Positions 31,509-43,149 of a DNA stretch of 64,000 nucleotides are shown here, piece by piece (within the stretch, counting starts at the first letter, position 1; each line of letters begins with the position of its first letter). Source of the stretch: Cydia pomonella (taxonomy: Eukaryota; Arthropoda; Insecta; Lepidoptera; Tortricidae). The notes beneath the pieces were generated by a model. That model saw only the letters and a program-made list of their open reading frames with translations, searched no databases and was not told the origin of the DNA. Position numbers and translations under genes: made by a program. The stretch lies in the NCBI RefSeq assembly GCF_033807575.1, contig NC_084723.1, positions 3,663,247-3,727,246 on the forward strand. The letters run 5' to 3'.

Positions 31509-31879
31509 CAAGTGATCTTGATGATTTTTAGAATAAATAAAAGGCTATGCCTAGCAGCAGTGAGATATGTATGTAGGATAAGAGAACTGTAAAATATACC
31601 CTTTAAAAAAATTGCGGTCTGCATATTGCGGAACACATAAATATGAGTCCCAACGAATTAATAAATATGTCCTTTGAAATAGGCATTGAAGTCGGTTGAG
31701 GGTATCAATTTTCATAATCGTCAGACAAAAATGCAGAAATTCAAAATGGCGGCCGGTTTTTATATTTTGACCTCAGCTTTGCCATAAGGGCTCTCTCGGA
31801 TCCGTGCTATACAAGAGTATCTCTACAGATTCGGATTTCTCTTTAATGTCCACATAAAAACATCCTGTATGACATTCAA

Positions 31880-32060
31880 AAAATTCAAATTTCAATATTT
31901 TGCAAGTAGGCCTCAAAGCCTCCTCTTTTACAAGTCAATGTACATTTACAGTAATATCATATAGTATGATATAGTGACATGAAAAACACAGCAACATTTA
32001 TAAATACAACAGTCAATTCCATACCTGGGTGTTTACCCAGGTATTGAATTACATTGTAGT
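31880..32060 (-). repeat. LINE 3'-end-like repeat
   Basis: AATATTTTGCAAGTAGGCCTCAAAGCCTCCTCTTTTACAAGTCAATGTACATTTACAG is the reverse complement of a typical LINE untranslated end. AGTGACATGAAAAACACAGCAACATTTATAAATACAACA partly recurs at about 9007-9055. Assigned by resemblance. Confidence 0.5.
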
Positions 32061-32459
32061 AATGGTGCGCCTCTTTACTTAAGCCGCTGGCGGGGCAGCG
32101 CTAACAGTATCATGATAGCGTTGTTGGACAGGTGGGACTCCCCTCTGCTGCAGCGGTGGACAAAACTCCACTCTGTAGCAAAATAACAATGTACTTAGGT
32201 TAAAATTATTTTGTTATTCCCCTAACACTATTTTATAAGTTAAATGAAAATGTAACTAACAACTATGGATTTTTTATCCGAAATAAAATCATTTTATTTA
32301 TTTATTATTATTATAATCTTAAAAAGAAATAATTACTACAATATGACAGAGATGTATAGTCTCTATAGTTAATAATTCATTAAAGGAGATGTAACGAAAA
32401 TAAAAGTGTCCGTATGTCGTACAGGTAATCTGGTTACGGGTAAATCGTACTATGCTAAA

Positions 32460-32605
32460 AATGTGACGAACTCCGAAAGTGATGACCTCAGAAAGTGACG
32501 AACTCAGAAAGTGGTATCCTAAGAAAGTGTCCTCCTTCGAAACTAAAGGTCCTCAGAACGTGATCTAACTCGAAAGTGACCGTCTAAGAAAGTGACCTAC
32601 TCCGC
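32460..32605 (+). repeat. Degenerate minisatellite, unit about 15 bp
   Basis: Around eight imperfect copies of (C/T)CAGAAAGTGACGAACT-type units follow each other, for example ACTCCGAAAGTGATGACCTC and AGAAAGTGACGAACTCAG. No open frame is maintained. Confidence 0.6.
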
Positions 32606-33267
32606 CTAAAGGCAAGGGAGCCTATTTATTCCTGAGTATTCCGCGACTCGATTTACTGTCTAATATAAATTACGTCGGACGATATTTATTATTCACAACC
32701 AGGACTGAAGGTCCGGTATAAGAAAATTTCTTATACCGACTGTTTTTTTAAATCCTTAGCCAAATTTTGCGAAGTGAATAATAAGCTCATACTGAGAAAC
32801 TTACCAACCCCGAAATCACGAAAAATAAATTGGCAGATCTGGCCCCTGTCTCACCACACCGACAATTGTTGCCTTACATTGAAAGTTTACCGTACATTGC
32901 TGGTCCGACAAGTAAATATTGGCGTTACTTTACCGAAAGTGTCAGGTCAGGGGACAATTCTCAAGTTTGTGAAATGGGCACCTGATGCCAATGTTTTGTA
33001 TGGGACAAACAAAAATTGTTTTTCGCCACTTTGTGGTTGGTCCCGTAGTAAAATAATAATCAAAATGAACTAAATACTCATTTAAAAAATTTGGTTAAGG
33101 GTAGATTCAATAAAGTTTGTTGGATAGGGAGATTCCCTATACTGATCAACGTAAGCGCAATTATTTTGGATTATTTTAAGAACATGTTTAACTACTTTTA
33201 GGGCACCTGTAATGACCATATTTTTGTAAATATTGAATTTAAAATATCTTTTGGCACACGTCACGTG

Positions 33268-33455
33268 ACCAAACTCGAAACGTCTTTGAAGATTCTGATG
33301 ACGTCACAACTCTGGGATTGACACTGTTGACAGTTAGGCGATAAACAACAAATGGCAAATGTCAGTTGACAGTTCGTATCTTCTACTGTAGTTGTGTCAA
33401 ACCGTAAACTGTGACGTCACACAATTTTCAAAGAGCGTTTTGGGCGCGAAAGCAT
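33268..33455. mobile_element. Inverted-repeat MITE
   Basis: CGAAACGTCTTTGAAGATTC and TGATGACGTCACAA pair with TGTGACGTCACACAATTTTC and AAAGAGCGTTTTGGGCGCG. The arms contain CRE-like TGACGTCA, which is inherently palindromic. Confidence 0.65.
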
Positions 33456-33664
33456 CTGTCAAAATATATTTTGTTAATTTAACATATTTAAAGCCGTTTT
33501 TAGTATAAAAGTTGAATTTTAGGGCAACTTTTAGCTAATATAGAACGTAATACAAGCGTTTAAAAAAATTGGAAACAACCCTATTATGTTAATAACCAGA
33601 GAGGAAAATGAGGACTACGTTTGTATGAATAATACTATTTTTTTTCGGCACAGGTTTGATTACG

Positions 33665-33880
33665 TACTGTCAGCCGGGGTGAATAGGGACGGCTGGGGTG
33701 AATAGAAATATTTAAATGAGATTTACTTGACAATTTCTTAATGTCTACTCACACAAATTGTATCATACAAAATTCTACTATTATTTTCAATCGAATGAAA
33801 CAATTTGTGTGGGTAATTAAGAAATTGTCAGGTAAATCTAATTTAAAGTTTTCTCCTTATTCACCCCGGTTGACGGTATT
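33665..33880. mobile_element. Palindromic MITE
   Basis: GTCAGCCGGGGTGAATAGG pairs with CCTTATTCACCCCGGTTGAC. Inner GATTTACTTGACAATTTCTT and ACACAAATTGT pair with AAGAAATTGTCAGGTAAATC and ACAATTTGTGT. It lies about 130 bp beyond the poly(A) signal of the three-exon Osiris gene. Confidence 0.8.
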
Positions 33881-34005
33881 TGTTTCGCACAGATTAAAAA
33901 GCTCTTCAAGCCAGATATATTTGATCCTAATCTAACAAAAAAACGACAAAATAAAAATTGATCTATTTAGAATCAAACTCGAATATAAATTGAGACTTAT
34001 CATAC

Positions 34006-34011
34006 TTTATT
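34006..34011 (-). terminator. Poly(A) signal of the three-exon Osiris gene
   Basis: AATAAA on the minus strand, 52 bases past the stop codon. This is the first canonical signal downstream and gives a compact 3' UTR. Confidence 0.6.
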
Positions 34012-34062
34012 TACAGTTCGTTTCAATAAATAAATAAGTTAATAAATAATGCCAGTGTCAGT

Positions 34063-35934
34063 TTAGATCTGTCCGTTGTACGCCAGTTCCTGGGCGTCCT
34101 CATAGGACCGTTGGTAGGGGCCGTGCTCCCAGCCGGCGTGATGGTCGACATGATGCTCCACATGGTGCTGCGGATAGTGGATCACCTCGTAGTTCACCAC
34201 CTTGGGCTTGGTGAACTTGAAGATGACCATGGCACCTGTGGAAGATTAACATCGTGGCTACTGCTTTAAAGGAGTAGAATACCGAACAATACGGAATCCG
34301 AGTTGCAAAAGTTGCTAAGTTAGTTTTTATATTGAATTTTACACGTTTTAATCAAGGGCGCATGTCATGAAAAAATCACAGGGAAACTAGATTATATTAA
34401 AAAAAAAGTAAAAAAAAAGAAAAAAATAAGTAAAATAAAGTTGGCTGTATAAAAAAATCGGGAGAACATATCGATATTTTTTTTCTATTTCGTTACCTTG
34501 CATACCATGGCAGTATAATTTTAGTATAAAATAGCTAGTGATATATCCGAGGGATTTTACTGGCAAAATTTATAGCAGAAGTATACCACCGCATACCGCG
34601 CGAGAGTCAAATCTTCTGTCCCAAGTTTCGCGCAACGCGCCATATATGTTGTTACTTCTTAAGTGTTTTGTTTTATATCTCTAAAGTGGCAAAAAATACG
34701 TTGTTTTTTTTGTGCGGATTAGTGTTGCAATATTTAACAAACGATTGCGTTTGGGTATTATAGCTAAAGAATAATATTTTGAAGATTATATGTTTTAATT
34801 TGATATAGAATATATTTTATTACCTACCAAAAATTACGTAAACTTTTTTGTTTTTTGCTATATGAGAAATTATTTATTTTGATTTAAACTAAAGTACTTG
34901 ATTGTCCGAATTAAGTTTTATGTAATTATGTACTAAAACTTGAATGTCCAAATTAAGTGTTATGTAATCATTGTCAAAATTAAGTTTAATTTACTAAACT
35001 TGATTGTCTAAATTAAGTTTTATGTACTAAACTTAATCATTTCATAGCATTTTCATTAGTAAGTTCAGACAATCATCAACAATTTACTCTACCGATTTCG
35101 TCTTCGTCTTTCATCTAATTGACATACCAGACAGCACAAGGGAGATGAGACCAAGGGTGAGAGCCTTCCACGTCTTCAGGGCAATGAGGGCCAGGGCCAG
35201 GGGCACCAAGACTGAGGCCTTGAACTTCAGACCGAGGAGGAAAGGCAGCAACACCTTCTTGATGAGACCGTGCTCTGGAAAAAAATCAAAATGTTTTGGC
35301 AAGGAAGCAGCTGACGTGACATTATTTTGCTACAAGATAATGAAATCCTTCATAGTTTTCAATATTTACAAATGTTTTAGTCACTATCACTTTTAAGTAA
35401 CATTTAATAAATGTGGTTATTAATTGTAAAGTAGCACAATCAAAGAGATTGAAAGAATTTCTCACTGCTCTTGATCCTCAAAGGCTTGGGCAGCTTGATT
35501 TTCTTCTTCCTGCCTTCGAACACCTCAACATCTTCTTCACCATCGAGAGGCATGTCCAGTTCTGAAGGCAAGCCAGAAAGCAGAGATCGTGGTACATATT
35601 CCGATGCTGCGCTCTTAGTGATCTCCTCAGGAACTTTCACTCTCAATGTATGAGTTTGTAAAAATCCATCAATTTTGTCGACAATCGCGTACGCGTCATC
35701 CTTGGCTGCTCTGGGCTCTTCATCCAAAATGGCTGTCTTCACTATAGATAAATCTTCAGTAATCTTGATCTCATCGTCGTCAGCTACTCGCGAAATCCAT
35801 TCTAAAGCTCTCGGTTTCACACACTCCACTGAATATTGGCTCAAACATTCGCTGTAAATGTTTCTAACGACCTCTGATGCTGGCTGGTGAGCACTGGCGA
35901 ACGCCGCGATGGAAAGAAGCACTATAACTTTCAT
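34063..35934 (-). CDS. Osiris-family (DUF1676) protein, three exons
   Basis: Exons on the minus strand: 35934-35466, 35274-35128 and 34235-34063. The introns are GTGAGA..CCAG and GTATGT..ACAG, phases 1 and 1, giving 262 codons. Residues 1-15 are a cleavable signal peptide (MKVIVLLSIAAFASA). C30 and C38 form the Osiris two-cysteine region. A long acidic stretch, then a Lys-rich GRKKKIKLPKPL segment, precede the hydrophobic segment in exon 2 (about residues 160-203). Exon 3 is His-rich and ends with AQELAY at 253-258, the family's AQxLAY signature. Length and layout are canonical. Osiris proteins are insect-specific and serve secretory or endosomal traffic in cuticle-forming cells. The gene converges with the ten-exon Osiris gene. 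The paralog number cannot be set without a tree. Confidence 0.92.
34885..35040. repeat. Degenerate tandem repeat in the second intron
   Basis: Three to four copies of ACTAAACTTGATTGTCYRAATTAAGTTTTATGTA lie in the intron between exons 2 and 3 of the three-exon Osiris gene. Spacing is irregular, about 40-60 bp. Confidence 0.6.
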
Positions 35935-35964
35935 GATGCACTGTTTTCAATTGTTTTGTGACGC

Positions 35965-36029
35965 GACTGATCGCCACCGGTTGGCGATACACAATGTATG
36001 CCATGGATGTCCAGGGCTTGGTTTATATA
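35965..36029 (-). promoter_or_regulatory. Core promoter of the three-exon Osiris gene
   Basis: On the minus strand TATATAAAC occupies 36029-36021, predicting a start near 35998 and a 5' UTR of about 64 nt. An exact arthropod initiator, ATCAGTC, sits at 35971-35965. That is 61 bases below the TATA box, too far for the same start, so it may mark an alternative start or a downstream element. Confidence 0.45.
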
Positions 36030-36655
36030 CGAGCATTAATACGTGATGTGCGTAACGCGGGTGCTGTCTTTTGGTCCGTGGACGAAACGCAATTGGATAA
36101 CCGTTGTTGAACCTTTTATGCATTCATATAAGGTCCACTAGTGGTTACTTAATTGTGGTGTATTTCAATTGTGTTTGTTAGGTGACATTGTATTGGAAAA
36201 CTATCACTTTGCTGCTTAAGTACTTGAACTCTCTTTAATTAATTAAATGACAATTTCCGACACCTGCTAAATAAAACTCTCCTACCTAAGCTTCTGTTTT
36301 GGTGTCCACTCAAAACAATTTCCAAAAATTAGTACCTCGTTAGTAGGTACAAGAAGTTTTATATGAAATATATACTTCTAGTGTATTATTATTACAATAA
36401 AAGCATACCAAGGACAAATATAACATGATAATTATGTGCATTATTAATAATACGCATAAGGTGCATCATTATTATATTTTTTTTAATCCACTAAACACTT
36501 AGATGGGAATAATACGGTAAGCACTCATAGCCTATATGCTAACTTGATGAATGAAGGCTCTTTCATGCAATAAGATTATGTGCATTTGTCTGAACATTTT
36601 TTGGCGCGAGCATGGCGTGAGAGTGAGACGCAGGATACACATGAAATCATTCAGA
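36030..36655. other. Upstream DNA of the three-exon Osiris gene
   Basis: No further gene or recurring repeat was recognised. Distal regulatory sites may lie here, but none can be pointed to. Confidence 0.3.
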
Positions 36656-36659
36656 AAGG

Positions 36660-36800
36660 GTAGATGAAGGCGAATCGGATCATAGAGCGAATCGGGTACC
36701 GTAAAATGCACGTCTCTTCTCTTAGCGTGCGACACCAGTCATAAGAAATATTTTAAATATCGATAGATTTTTAGTCTGATTCGATTCGCCTTTGTCTACT
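36660..36800. repeat. Short inverted repeat
   Basis: GTAGATGAAGGCGAATCGGATC pairs with GATTCGATTCGCCTTTGTCTAC across about 100 bp. Probably a decayed MITE. Confidence 0.5.
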
Positions 36801-36965
36801 ATATCATTCTGATGCCAGAGCACGTTCGAATAGGCCTGTAAGTTACTGAACGCAGCAGAATCAAAACAGACTATATATACAGGCTGTTCTGACAACGGGA
36901 AAAATTCAAGAATTTTAGATACATAAAACATGCATATATTGGGTTATACTTTTTTTAACAGTTTT

Positions 36966-37462
36966 TATATACAGTGTGTCCCTAGCCATTGGACAAAGCC
37001 GAAATGTACATATGAATTAGGGTATTTAGAACCATTGTACAAAGTATCATTACAGCCGGTGTAGCGGTTTCGAAGAAATTAACAAATTACAATTTTTTAC
37101 ATTGGAGCAGCCTGCATGTGTTAGTAGCTCCTAATTAAGGTAATATCCTCAAAGAATAGTATGGACCATTCTTGAACCTTTTTGATCATCTTTTTATTTA
37201 TGACACTAATAAGCTTCTGACTTTTGAAAAATGTCATCATTATCAAATATTTCGAACAAATTGTCAAAAACACTGCCAAAGATTAACACAGTGTGTTTCT
37301 TTTTGTTGTCGATTATTGCAAATAACTTTTGTTCGAAACATTTATTTTTTTATCTATTGTTCTAATTAAAAATATATTAACGTCAGAGCATTCCTGAAGT
37401 AACCCTGAAGTAACCCTACGTGGGATTTCAGGGTTTTTCCAATGGCTAAGGTCACCCTGTAT
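36966..37462. mobile_element. Terminal-inverted-repeat element
   Basis: TATACAGTGTGTCCCTAGCCATTGGACAAA at the left is matched in reverse by TTTCCAATGGCTAAGGTCACCCTGTATA at the right. The interior of about 440 bp has no convincing transposase frame. Non-autonomous DNA transposon. Confidence 0.75.
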
Positions 37463-37547
37463 AAACCAATATTATAACCTCACTTCTCACTAAAAAAGTG
37501 TTACAACATAATAGTAGTGATTGTCTACTTTAAATCTGAATATGTGA

Positions 37548-37687
37548 CATTATCTATGAAAAGGGACCTTATTGTCGATGGCGCTTATGCCGCACTGCGT
37601 AGCGCGGCGTTGTTTATAATATGGGAGCATCGTTGATAATGGCGTAAGCGCCACCGACAATAAGGTCCCTTTTCATAGATAATGCCA
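37548..37687. mobile_element. Palindromic MITE with near-perfect arms
   Basis: GTGACATTATCTATGAAAAGGGACCTTATTGTCG and GGCGCTTATGCC pair with GGCGTAAGCGCC and CGACAATAAGGTCCCTTTTCATAGATAATGCCAC. The arms are about 50 bp with very few mismatches. Confidence 0.85.
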
Positions 37688-38091
37688 CATATACGTATAT
37701 CGACATACTACCTAAAAACAAAATTAAATTAAATTTCGAATTTTGGAGCAAAGTAGGCACATTTTAAGGTAATTTTTTTTTGGAACCACAAACCAAATTA
37801 TGAACGCCAGGTGAAAATCGAAAAAAAAAAAATGGAAGTTTCTTCTTTTCTGAAATGGCTAGTCTACTATTTTATTATAGGATTTATAAACTAATATGTT
37901 TAATTATTTTGATTATCCAGTGCAGCAAGAGATGTAGTTACCTAGTCAGAAGATTAAAAAAAAGGTTTCTTTGGATTAAGTAGGTATTTGAATATCTATT
38001 AGGTATGTATCTAATAAATGCGGCAAAAATGCATCAATGGCCATTTGAACTCTTAAAATTCGAGGTAGGAAATTATCCGTAAATAATGTTT

Positions 38092-38240
38092 TTCTACTCG
38101 TCGACTGTAACGGTTGAATTAAGATTTCGTATACCAAACTATAATTGCGTACTTTTCATGTATGGGCTCCCACTCAACTATAAGATTCATTTCGATACGC
38201 TGTAGTCAACTATAAAAAAAAACTCATTACGTGCCGCCAC
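38092..38240 (+). repeat. Dispersed repeat related to 11935-12110
   Basis: ACTCGTCGACTGTAACGGTTGAATTAAGATTTCGTATACCAAACTATAATTGCG and CATGTATGGGCTCC are shared in reverse with 11935-12110. The first words also occur at 10467-10515. Confidence 0.55.
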
Positions 38241-38277
38241 GGTTCCATAGAAAAGACTAAACGGGCGCGGGACACAT

Positions 38278-38511
38278 CGGACCCGCGTACGTCCTTAGAC
38301 GTCCACAAGAGAGGTATGGGTATTGTTAATGTCATCTCGCTTTGTGTGGTAGGGCAAAGCACAGCGGAAGTCATTCCAGATCTAAAGCAGAGCCCAACTG
38401 GGGAAGTACCTCCACCTTATAGAAAACCGCAGCCAAATAACACTAGATCCTACTCATAGTGTTGTGTTCCTGCCGGTGAATAAAGTTGCCAGAGCTCAAC
38501 GAGGGGAAAAA
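38278..38511 (-). repeat. Repeat family C, reverse orientation
   Basis: GGACCCGCGTACGTCCTTAG through GAGAGGTATGGG, GGGAAGTACCTCCACCTTA and CAGAGCTCAACGAGGGG is the reverse complement of the family C body at 22122-22475. Confidence 0.75.
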
Positions 38512-38619
38512 GACACAGGGCGGAAGTCACGCGTTATGTCTATATTTTTGTCTATACAATATAACTACTTACCAATTTTCATTAATCATTTAGGTTTTAT
38601 AATAACAAAAAGTAGAAAA

Positions 38620-38745
38620 AGTATTGTATACAATAATGATATAATCAAGCTTTTCAATCTCGTGCCTTACTTATGCAACTCAGCAAGCTTCGTTGCTTAA
38701 ACATGGTACTCAACTGAAAAGCTGCTCTGTATTATGTCACGTTTG
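38620..38745. mobile_element. Foldback element, copy 2 (pair with 26810-26935)
   Basis: TAATCAAGCTTTTCAATCTCGTGCC, AACTCAGCAAGCTTCGTTGC and GGTACTCAACTGAAAAGC mirror the order and sequence of 26810-26935 in reverse. Confidence 0.65.
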
Positions 38746-38948
38746 TATAAAATACAATCAATCAATTTTCAATGTGTGTTTTTAGCCAGGAAAAAATAAT
38801 ATATTCTAGCCACATGACATTGACATCATAGAAAGAACATAGTCAAGACAGACGTGAGGATACATACCAGCTCCTCCAGCTTAGCTAAAGAACGGAAAGC
38901 CATAAATAACATAACAACATAACATTTATAAGTCAACAAAAACTAATT

Positions 38949-38974
38949 AAAAAAAAAAAAAAAAAAAAAAAAAA
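38949..38974 (+). repeat. Poly(A) tract of 26 bases
   Basis: An uninterrupted run of A. It could be the tail of a retroposed sequence to its left, but no element body was recognised there. Confidence 0.7.
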
Positions 38975-39185
38975 CACTACTTTATAATTAACAACCTTTC
39001 GGGGTCTTAGAACTCTATCCCCTAAGCTCTTGACCTGAACGGTGGCAATTCTGTTGCTTCACATCATGGAACATCAAACACCATACACACAAGCCAAACA
39101 CCATATCACTTATAAGAATGAATGATAGTTGTTCCTTGGTTGTACAAGGTCACAGAGACCGTATTATTATCAACTTCAAACAAGA

Positions 39186-39818
39186 GCATGTCGGGCCACG
39201 CTCAGTGTAGGGTTCCGTAGTTACTCTTCCGTCACAATAAGCTAAACTGGAGCTTAAAGTATAGTAAATTGTTAACCAAGGGATGAAACGGTACCTTTCA
39301 CCCGAGTTAAACAAATAGGCAAATTTGCATAATCAGTACCTAATTAAAGTAAGTCTTTTTACTATGAAGGGAAAACTTTTTGCGATAACTCAAAAACAGC
39401 TAAACTGATCATGTCCGCTATAGTTTTCATTTAATGTCTTTCTTAAGCTCTACTTCCACGATTTTTTTCATATTTTTTGGACCTATGGTTTCATATTTTT
39501 TGGACCTATGGTTCAAAAGTTAGAGGGGGGGGGACACATATTTTTTTTCTTTCGGAGCGATTATCTCCGAATATATTCACTTTATCAAAAGATGTTTGTT
39601 GAAGACCCCTATTAGTTTTGAAAGACCTTTCCAACGATACCCAACACTCTAGGGTTGAAGCGAAAAAAAAATTTCACCCCCACTTTACGAGTAGGGGAGG
39701 TACCCTAAAAAAAATTAAATTTTTAGATTTTATTGTACGACTTTGTCGGCTTTATTGATTTATATATTCATGCCAAATTTCAGCTTTCTAGCACTAACGA
39801 CCACGGAGCAAAGCCTCG

Positions 39819-39865
<47 letters not shown>

Positions 39866-39922
39866 GGACATGGCGAAACTATAAGGGTTCCGTTTTATGC
39901 CATTTGGCTACGGAACCCTAAA
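39186..39922. repeat. GGTTCCGTAG family repeat, copy 3 (reversed)
   Basis: Reverse complement of 10531-11230, with an expanded (CAGA)n tract at about 39818-39864. A 29-bp piece (ATGGTTTCATATTTTTTGGACC) is tandemly duplicated at 39470-39512. The 62- and 101-codon frames across it belong to the repeat. Confidence 0.85.
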
Positions 39923-39954
39923 AAGGAGGTTGTCAATTCGACCGTACGTTTTTT

Positions 39955-40110
39955 CTTTGTAAGTACATCATTTTTGAACAGGTTTAGAATTTTTTTAAAC
40001 ATATCACAAACTTACATGATGATACTGATACTCAGTATCAGTATGTAAGTTTGTTACCACATAACTACATCATTTTTGAACTGGTTTAATTTTTTTTAAA
40101 CATCACAAAC
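39955..40110 (+). repeat. Short tandem duplication
   Basis: ACATCATTTTTGAACAGGTTTAGAATTTTTTTAAACATATCACAAAC (about 39965) recurs as ACATCATTTTTGAACTGGTTTAATTTTTTTTAAACATCACAAAC (about 40067). The self-complementary ACTGATACTCAGTATCAGTA lies between them. Confidence 0.65.
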
Positions 40111-40699
40111 TTTCTTTGGTTCTAACCGGTTCTAACCGCTTTGGAAAAATGTTATTTTTGTTTGTAACATATTATACTTCCAAGCTGAGCCGGATTGCAT
40201 AATAAAATACAAGCTAATATTAATGATTTTACATACATTAAATCACTATTAGAATTAGCATGTATTTTATAATGCAATGGGCCCCTGTTGTCATTTTTGT
40301 CAAAACCTAGTTCTGATGATGGGATCCATGAGGAATTCCTTAAAACTTATACTCGAAGGCATACGTATCGTTTTTATTTTATTTTCACCAACAAATCAAG
40401 CATTTATATTCAAATCCCGCCATTTGGTAAAACTGGAATGCTGATGAAGATCAGAACGGAAATTTTCAACGACTCTTATTTTATGTTTGGCAATTTGTCG
40501 TCTTCGTTAAGTTTAAGATTCTAAAAACATTTTTGCTAAGGTCCAGTTCTGATGATGAGGAATTGAGAGAAATTCTCAAGTGTTGATTAATTCAGATACA
40601 GATCTTAAAAAAGGAAATATAAAAGTAATTTTTCAAAGCAAGAAAAACCAACTTCTATATGTGCTAGCAACTGATAAGATTGATGACTTTGAAAGCGAT

Positions 40700-41480
40700 G
40701 TCCTGTTACAATACTGGTCAATACCTGACGAGAGCTGTACTGAACATAAGAGATAGGCCAAGGCCGAGGATGACCCCTCACAACCCAGCAGCACTGTTAA
40801 AAAAGACATGGAAGCGGCAGGCTTAGATTAAAGTATGACAGCAGACCACATAAAGTGGCGTATGACGAGGGAAAAGAAGGAAAAGTCTGGTCAATAATAC
40901 CCCAAAGCAACTAATGGGCAGCTTTCTTTCTTACCGAATCGCTCAGGGTTGGCATAAGGTTCGACGGTGTGTTGACAGTTTTAAGATTTGGCTTGGCACC
41001 AACTTCAAACATGTCAGATGCTAGGGCATACTAGAAAGGGTATTTTATTGTATTATTTTTGAAGTAGGTTTTTCTTTTCTTGAAAAGTTAATTAAAATTT
41101 AATCATAGACACGAAAAGTCTACAAACAGGTTCTTGATTTGATTTATTTTTCTATTGTTTATTCATCATTCTATGTTTATATTCAATTTCCATTTACAAG
41201 TAGAGATTGATGATAATTGTTTTATGTTACAATACTGGTCAATAATACCTCAGAGCAACTAATGGGTTGGCATTTGGTTCGACAAGTTGTTGATGGTTTT
41301 AAGATTTGGCTTGGCACCAACTTCAAACATGTCAGATGCTAGCGCAAAAAAGGAATAATGTTTTATTGTATCCCCTTTGAGGCGGTTCTTTTTTTTAATT
41401 AATTAAGACTTAATAAAAGACTAGAAAAATTTAAAAACCTGTGAATAGATTTTTCCTTGGATTGTTACTAGGTATATTCA
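40700..41480 (+). repeat. Two diverged copies of an unassigned repeat
   Basis: GTTACAATACTGGTCAATA, AGCAACTAATGGG, GATTTGGCTTGGCACCAACTTCAAACATGTCAGATGCTAG and TTTTATTGTA occur in order at about 40705-41060 and again at 41227-41370. The second copy is shorter. No frame is maintained. This looks like a decayed retroelement. Confidence 0.55.
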
Positions 41481-41828
41481 ATTTTCATTTTCAAAAGGAG
41501 ATTGATGATAATTGTTTTATTTTAGAACGTATAATATATGGTAATAATCATGTCCATAATAATCTAAAACAAACTTGACTAAGATACTATGAAGTAAGTC
41601 GGATCCTTTAAACAGTTTCGACTTATTCTAGATTAATTTGTAAAAGTAACCCAATCAACCATAACTTATAAAAGGGGACGTTACCATCAGAAGAAAGTGA
41701 TACCACATTGCGTTCGCATTCCTTACGTAATAGAGGACATTTTAATTATGATTCCAATCATGGACCCAAGAGAAAGATGTTCAGCAAAACGGATGCTTGT
41801 GTGCGTGCCTAGGATGCTAAATCTTTAG

Positions 41829-41968
41829 TACAGTCGCGATTAGATATATCGGAGCAGCCAAGGCGCTCATAAATATCTCACACGCCTTTATTCTCAAGGC
41901 GTTAGAGTGCGTGTTCAGATATTTTTGAGCACCTCGGCCGCTCCGATATATCTGATGGCGACTGCACA
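41829..41968. mobile_element. Palindromic MITE, TACAGTCGC type
   Basis: TACAGTCGCGATTAGATATATCGGAGC pairs with GCTCCGATATATCTGATGGCGACTGCA. Inner arms GCGCTCATAAATATCT and AGATATTTTTGAGCACC also pair. The ends resemble the TACAGTC family, but the interior is distinct. Confidence 0.8.
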
Positions 41969-42239
41969 AATGGTAGGGTACTGTTGAGGTGCTGGTTCTT
42001 ATTGTGAGAGAGGTAAGGGTGGAAATGCGATGGGTGTGTTGTTGTGTGAAATTGAATACTGTCACCTGGTAGAGTACAAAACGGAGCGATTAATTATTTG
42101 ATTGACTGTTGACTGTCAAGTTCACAGTTAGCGCTGCTGTTAATAATTGTTTGAATTTTTATTTGTGAGATATTTATGTAAAAGTTACCAGCGTTATAGA
42201 AATAGTTAATCATATTTGATACTTTTTTCATCAAGTGCT

Positions 42240-42840
42240 TAATATTATTAAATTAAATTAAATTAAATAATCATTTAATTCAGGCATCGCCCATATAATT
42301 GTTAGTAACAGCCTTAAATAATAATGTTAAACTATGACTATTACAATTTCCTGTAATCTACCATGCCACATGTATACTTAGGGCTAGGACTATAGGTACA
42401 ATACCGGGTGAGCAATACGTACACTTTGATTTGATAAAATGGTTTTCTATTAATATTAAAATTACACTTGTGACAAAAAAAAAATCATTAAAAATAATTC
42501 AAACATGTCAGCACTAATTCAAATATAAATATAAAATATTATAGGCGTTTAGTTTTTTTCCTGTAATAATTTAATTAAAATCATAAACATACTTAAAAAA
42601 TACCAAACTTAGAATAAAATGACAACTAAAATTAAAACTACCTACAAAACAAAATCCAATACCAAAAAAAATTGAGTGACCTAGCCCAATATGTTTATTT
42701 TAAGCTAAATAGATCACCCAGCTCCAATCGCTGCGGAAGGGTTCCCATAAGGCTGGCTGCGTTCCCCCTTTGGATCGCTATGCCGATCCGTTGGGCGAGG
42801 AACGAGCCAGCCCTACGGTCTCGGCGTTTAATTCATTTTA
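42240..42840 (-). repeat. Possible LINE 3' end with GC-rich conserved block
   Basis: At 42720-42830 lies an abrupt GC-rich block containing GGCTGGCTGCGTTCCCCCTTTGGATCGCTATGCCGATCCGTTGGGCGAGGAACGAGCC, with stem-forming words such as GGATCG...CGATCC. On the minus strand it leads into AT-rich DNA and a (TTTAA)n run at 42244-42270, as a LINE tail would. The identity is a guess. Confidence 0.3.
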
Positions 42841-43149
42841 AAAGTTGATATTCCTGTTCCTTACTATTAACACATTTTACTAGGTAGTACATATGTATGT
42901 ATATTAAAATGAAAACATAAAAAACGCGAAAATTATTAAAATGGAATTTAGGATTAAATTTTAAATGCAAATGTAGGATGTCAAATTGTAAGTTCAAAAT
43001 TGACTATTTACTGAATAATATAATTTCATACTGAAAACTATTTATTTGCAATAACAATATACATAATGGATATATACAGAGGATTACTGTAACTAGCTCA
43101 AATCTAAAATAGGCCCTAAAATATTTCATATTTATGTCATTTTCTGCAA

